A DNA stretch of 7,026 bases, taken from the NCBI GenBank assembly GCA_946480685.1, contig CAMLLI010000213.1, forward strand, positions 1-7,026, read 5' to 3'. Of this stretch, positions 5,479 to 7,026 are shown one piece after another (positions within the stretch are counted from its first letter, which is position 1; each line of letters begins with the position of its first letter). The stretch is from an uncultured Flammeovirgaceae bacterium. GTDB lineage: Bacteria > Bacteroidota > Bacteroidia > Cytophagales > Cyclobacteriaceae. Under the pieces are notes generated by a model. That model worked only from the letters and a program-made list of their open reading frames with translations, was not told the DNA's origin and searched no databases. Position numbers and translations under genes: made by a program.

Positions 5479-5979
5479 CTACTGCCGGGTAAGTGTATCG
5501 AGTGTTTTTAGTAACGTTGGGATTCGATAGGGGCCGTGCATGGAACGTATATAGTCACACGCTGTCTCAAGCGGTATACCGAGTGTTGTAATGTACAGTG
5601 GCCGTTGACTATCGCCACGGTATACTTCACCTTTGTGAATAGTATTGTTCGCGAAATTTGTCTTGGCTACACCGATCACCGGGATTTTCCTGTTCAATGC
5701 TTCATATAGGTGTCCGCCCAGGCCATGCTTGCCTGTATCATCCAGCACAACATATCCATCTATGATGATCGACTCGATATTTTGCAGATCTGTCTTCTTC
5801 AGAATACTCAGAATGCACGGAAGCTCGCGCTTGTAGAAAGCACCGGGTTGATATTCTTCTACACGGTCAAGTACTTCCGTTAATACATCGGCAGGTTGTT
5901 CGTCTGTCCAATGACGGAAGCGAATACAAACCGTCTTTGCTGTGTTATTTTGATAATACGTATCGAGCGCCAATATCAT
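5479..5979 (-). CDS. Endonuclease V-like protein, short form
   Basis: Endonuclease V nicks DNA, and sometimes RNA, next to deaminated adenine (inosine). The 166-residue product keeps the core order of the family. 'ILALDTYY' has Asp6 at the end of the first strand. 'YQPGAFYKRELPCIL' has Glu52. 'SIIIDGYVVLDDTGKHGLGGHL' has Asp74 in the conserved Asp-Gly and His90. 'IPVIGVAKTNF' has Lys106. Asp6, Glu52 and Asp74 fit the metal-binding acidic triad of the RNase H-like fold. It is about 50-60 residues shorter than typical bacterial Nfi (about 220). The N-terminal helical part before the first strand is missing, and the Tyr wedge motif is not clearly recognisable. The ATG at 5979 starts directly on the first strand. 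Activity on inosine is therefore plausible but not certain. It is divergent from the chelatase-type ATPase gene, with 126 bases between the starts. Confidence 0.75.
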   Translation of the reverse strand: MILALDTYYQNNTAKTVCIRFRHWTDEQPADVLTEVLDRVEEYQPGAFYKRELPCILSILKKTDLQNIESIIIDGYVVLDDTGKHGLGGHLYEALNRKIPVIGVAKTNFANNTIHKGEVYRGDSQRPLYITTLGIPLETACDYIRSMHGPYRIPTLLKTLDTLTRQ

Positions 5980-6043
5980 CTTTACCTGCTCATCTTTTTT
6001 TACGAAGTATATATACGTGAAGTGAGATCGTTTACCGATCGAT

Positions 6044-6074
6044 TTTCATTTTTTACAAATTTACTTCACTTTTG
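6044..6074 (+). promoter_or_regulatory. Candidate promoter of the chelatase-type ATPase gene
   Basis: CACTTTTG (6067-6074) is one mismatch from TAnnTTTG. TTTC (6044-6047), one mismatch from TTTG, lies 19 bases upstream. The start point would be near 6081, with a leader of about 25 nt. It is degenerate, so weak. Confidence 0.25.
6056..6063 (-). promoter_or_regulatory. Candidate -7 element for the endonuclease V-like gene
   Basis: Read on the minus strand, TAAATTTG is a perfect TAnnTTTG about 77 bases upstream of the ATG. The nearest TTTG is 25 bases further upstream (6092-6089), longer than the usual 19-21. The site overlaps the divergent candidate promoter. Confidence 0.3.
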
Positions 6075-6105
6075 TTCTTTGCCGGTAACAAACATAACGA
6101 ATCCT

Positions 6106-7026
6106 ATGCAAGTAAATCCTGTTTTCCCGTATGCAGCCATCGCAGGCCAATCTGAGTTTAAACTGGCTATAGAATTACTGATGGTTGATACAAGTATAGG
6201 CGGTATACTGGTGCTGGGCGATAAAGGCACAGGCAAAACAACCACGGTACGTTCACTCAGTCAATTGATGCATGCGATCGATCCGCATTTTAATTTTATA
6301 AATCTCCCGGTAGGTGCATCCGAAGATCGGGTGCTTGGCTCGGTTGACCTGGAAATACTTATTAATGAGAAGCGACAGGTGTTGAAGAAAGGATTGCTGG
6401 CACAGGCGAACCACGGTATACTATATATTGATGAAGTAAATCTTCTGAATGATTACCTGACGGATATACTACTGGATGCGGCCGCTTCCGGTGGCTATTA
6501 CCTGGAGCGCGAAGGACTATCGATGTGGCAAGACAGCAAGTTCTGTCTCATCGGAACCATGAACCCGGAGGAAGGAGAACTTCGTCCGCAATTGCTCGAT
6601 CGTTTTGGTTTATGTGTTGAAGTGAGAACGCCACAGGATATAGCCATTCGGAAAATAATAACACAGCGCAGAATTGATTTTGATCTGGATGCCCAGGTGA
6701 TGCTTGATAAATGGAAGAACGATCAGCAGCAGATACAGCAACGCTTGCTGCGAGCACGTAACCGGCTGCATGCTGTCGAAATTCCGGAAGCTGTGATCGG
6801 GCATGCATCTGCTGTCAGCGTGCAACATCACACCGAGGGACTTCGTGCTGATATACTCCTGGTAAAAGCAGCCCGCGCGTATGCTGCGTTGCAAGGCGAT
6901 GCTTACGTAACTACTGCGCATGTTGATACCGTTGCACCTTTCGTCTTAAGGCATCGTTCGAAGACATCATCGGATAATAATAATACCGGTGGAAAGAACT
7001 CCAATAGTAACAACGGAGGCGGAGCT
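6106..7026 (+). CDS. Magnesium chelatase ChlI/BchI-type AAA+ ATPase, 3'-truncated
   Basis: This is a 307-residue AAA+ module running off the window. Walker A is GDKGTGKT (38-45) and Walker B is ILYIDEVNLL (105-114). 'LLDAAASGGYYLEREG' follows (122-137). Sensor 1 and the Arg-finger block 'IGTMNPEEGELRPQLLDRFG' spans 149-168, with Asn153 and Arg160/Arg167. A sensor 2-like 'GLRADILLVKAARAYAAL' lies at 245-262. These are hallmarks of the ChlI/BchI/CobS-like chelatase motors that drive metal insertion into tetrapyrroles together with a VWA-domain D subunit and a large H/CobN subunit. The last residues (287-307) form an Asn/Gly/Ser-rich linker, so a VWA domain may be fused downstream, as in ChlD. 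No porphyrin or cobalamin genes are in view. Chlorophyll synthesis is unlikely for this type of host; cobaltochelatase or an unrelated remodelling role is open. The ATG at 6106 fits the family N-terminus ('FPYAAIAGQSEFKLAI'). Confidence 0.9.
   Translation, partial: MQVNPVFPYAAIAGQSEFKLAIELLMVDTSIGGILVLGDKGTGKTTTVRSLSQLMHAIDPHFNFINLPVGASEDRVLGSVDLEILINEKRQVLKKGLLAQANHGILYIDEVNLLNDYLTDILLDAAASGGYYLEREGLSMWQDSKFCLIGTMNPEEGELRPQLLDRFGLCVEVRTPQDIAIRKIITQRRIDFDLDAQVMLDKWKNDQQQIQQRLLRARNRLHAVEIPEAVIGHASAVSVQHHTEGLRADILLVKAARAYAALQGDAYVTTAHVDTVAPFVLRHRSKTSSDNNNTGGKNSNSNNGGGA

Noticed and set aside
6548..6921. Minus-strand ORFs opposite the chelatase-type ATPase
   Set aside because: They overlap a coding frame with intact Walker and sensor motifs and match no family.

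Overview
The window reads as chromosomal DNA from a free-living member of the Bacteroidota, most likely the Cytophagales. This is inference from gene content and signals. The DnaX tail and the 7TM-DISM receptor look like Bacteroidota proteins, several gene starts are preceded by the Bacteroidota -7 element TAnnTTTG, and start codons generally lack a clear Shine-Dalgarno sequence. No RNA genes, CRISPR arrays, insertion sequences or integrases are visible.

Layout. (1) 1-1003, plus strand: the 3' part of dnaX (DNA polymerase III gamma/tau). The reading frame breaks at a run of ten A residues (308-317). The zero frame stops at 326, and the tau-specific C-terminal domain continues in the -1 frame to 1003. 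This matches the E. coli and Thermus dnaX logic of making two products from one gene by slippage, and it is the strongest observation here. (2) 1031-2284, minus: a seven-transmembrane DISM receptor with a periplasmic sensor domain but no kinase or cyclase output, convergent with dnaX. (3) 2285-2532: intergenic, with a candidate promoter and paired ATAATTAT elements. (4) 2533-3688, minus: a 23-nt-overlapping pair, a HipA-like kinase followed by a DUF3037 protein. (5) 3689-3783: a short gap holding a 9-bp inverted repeat. (6) 3784-4914, minus: a class V PLP-dependent aminotransferase-fold enzyme with a good Bacteroidota-type promoter. (7) 4915-5478: 564 nt with no confident gene. It has one doubtful 61-codon ORF, a candidate promoter pointing into it and two hairpins, so it could encode a small protein or an RNA. 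(8) 5479-5979, minus: a short endonuclease V-like protein. (9) 5980-6105: a divergent promoter region. (10) 6106-7026, plus: a ChlI/BchI-type AAA+ chelatase ATPase running off the window, ending in an Asn/Gly-rich linker.

Working together. Only the HipA-like/DUF3037 pair is clearly one functional unit, from its overlap. The other genes look like an ordinary mosaic of DNA replication, DNA repair, signalling and metabolism. I see no defence island or biosynthetic cluster. The candidates for something little described are the dnaX slippage site, the HipA-like/DUF3037 cassette and the possible small transcript at about 5040-5410.
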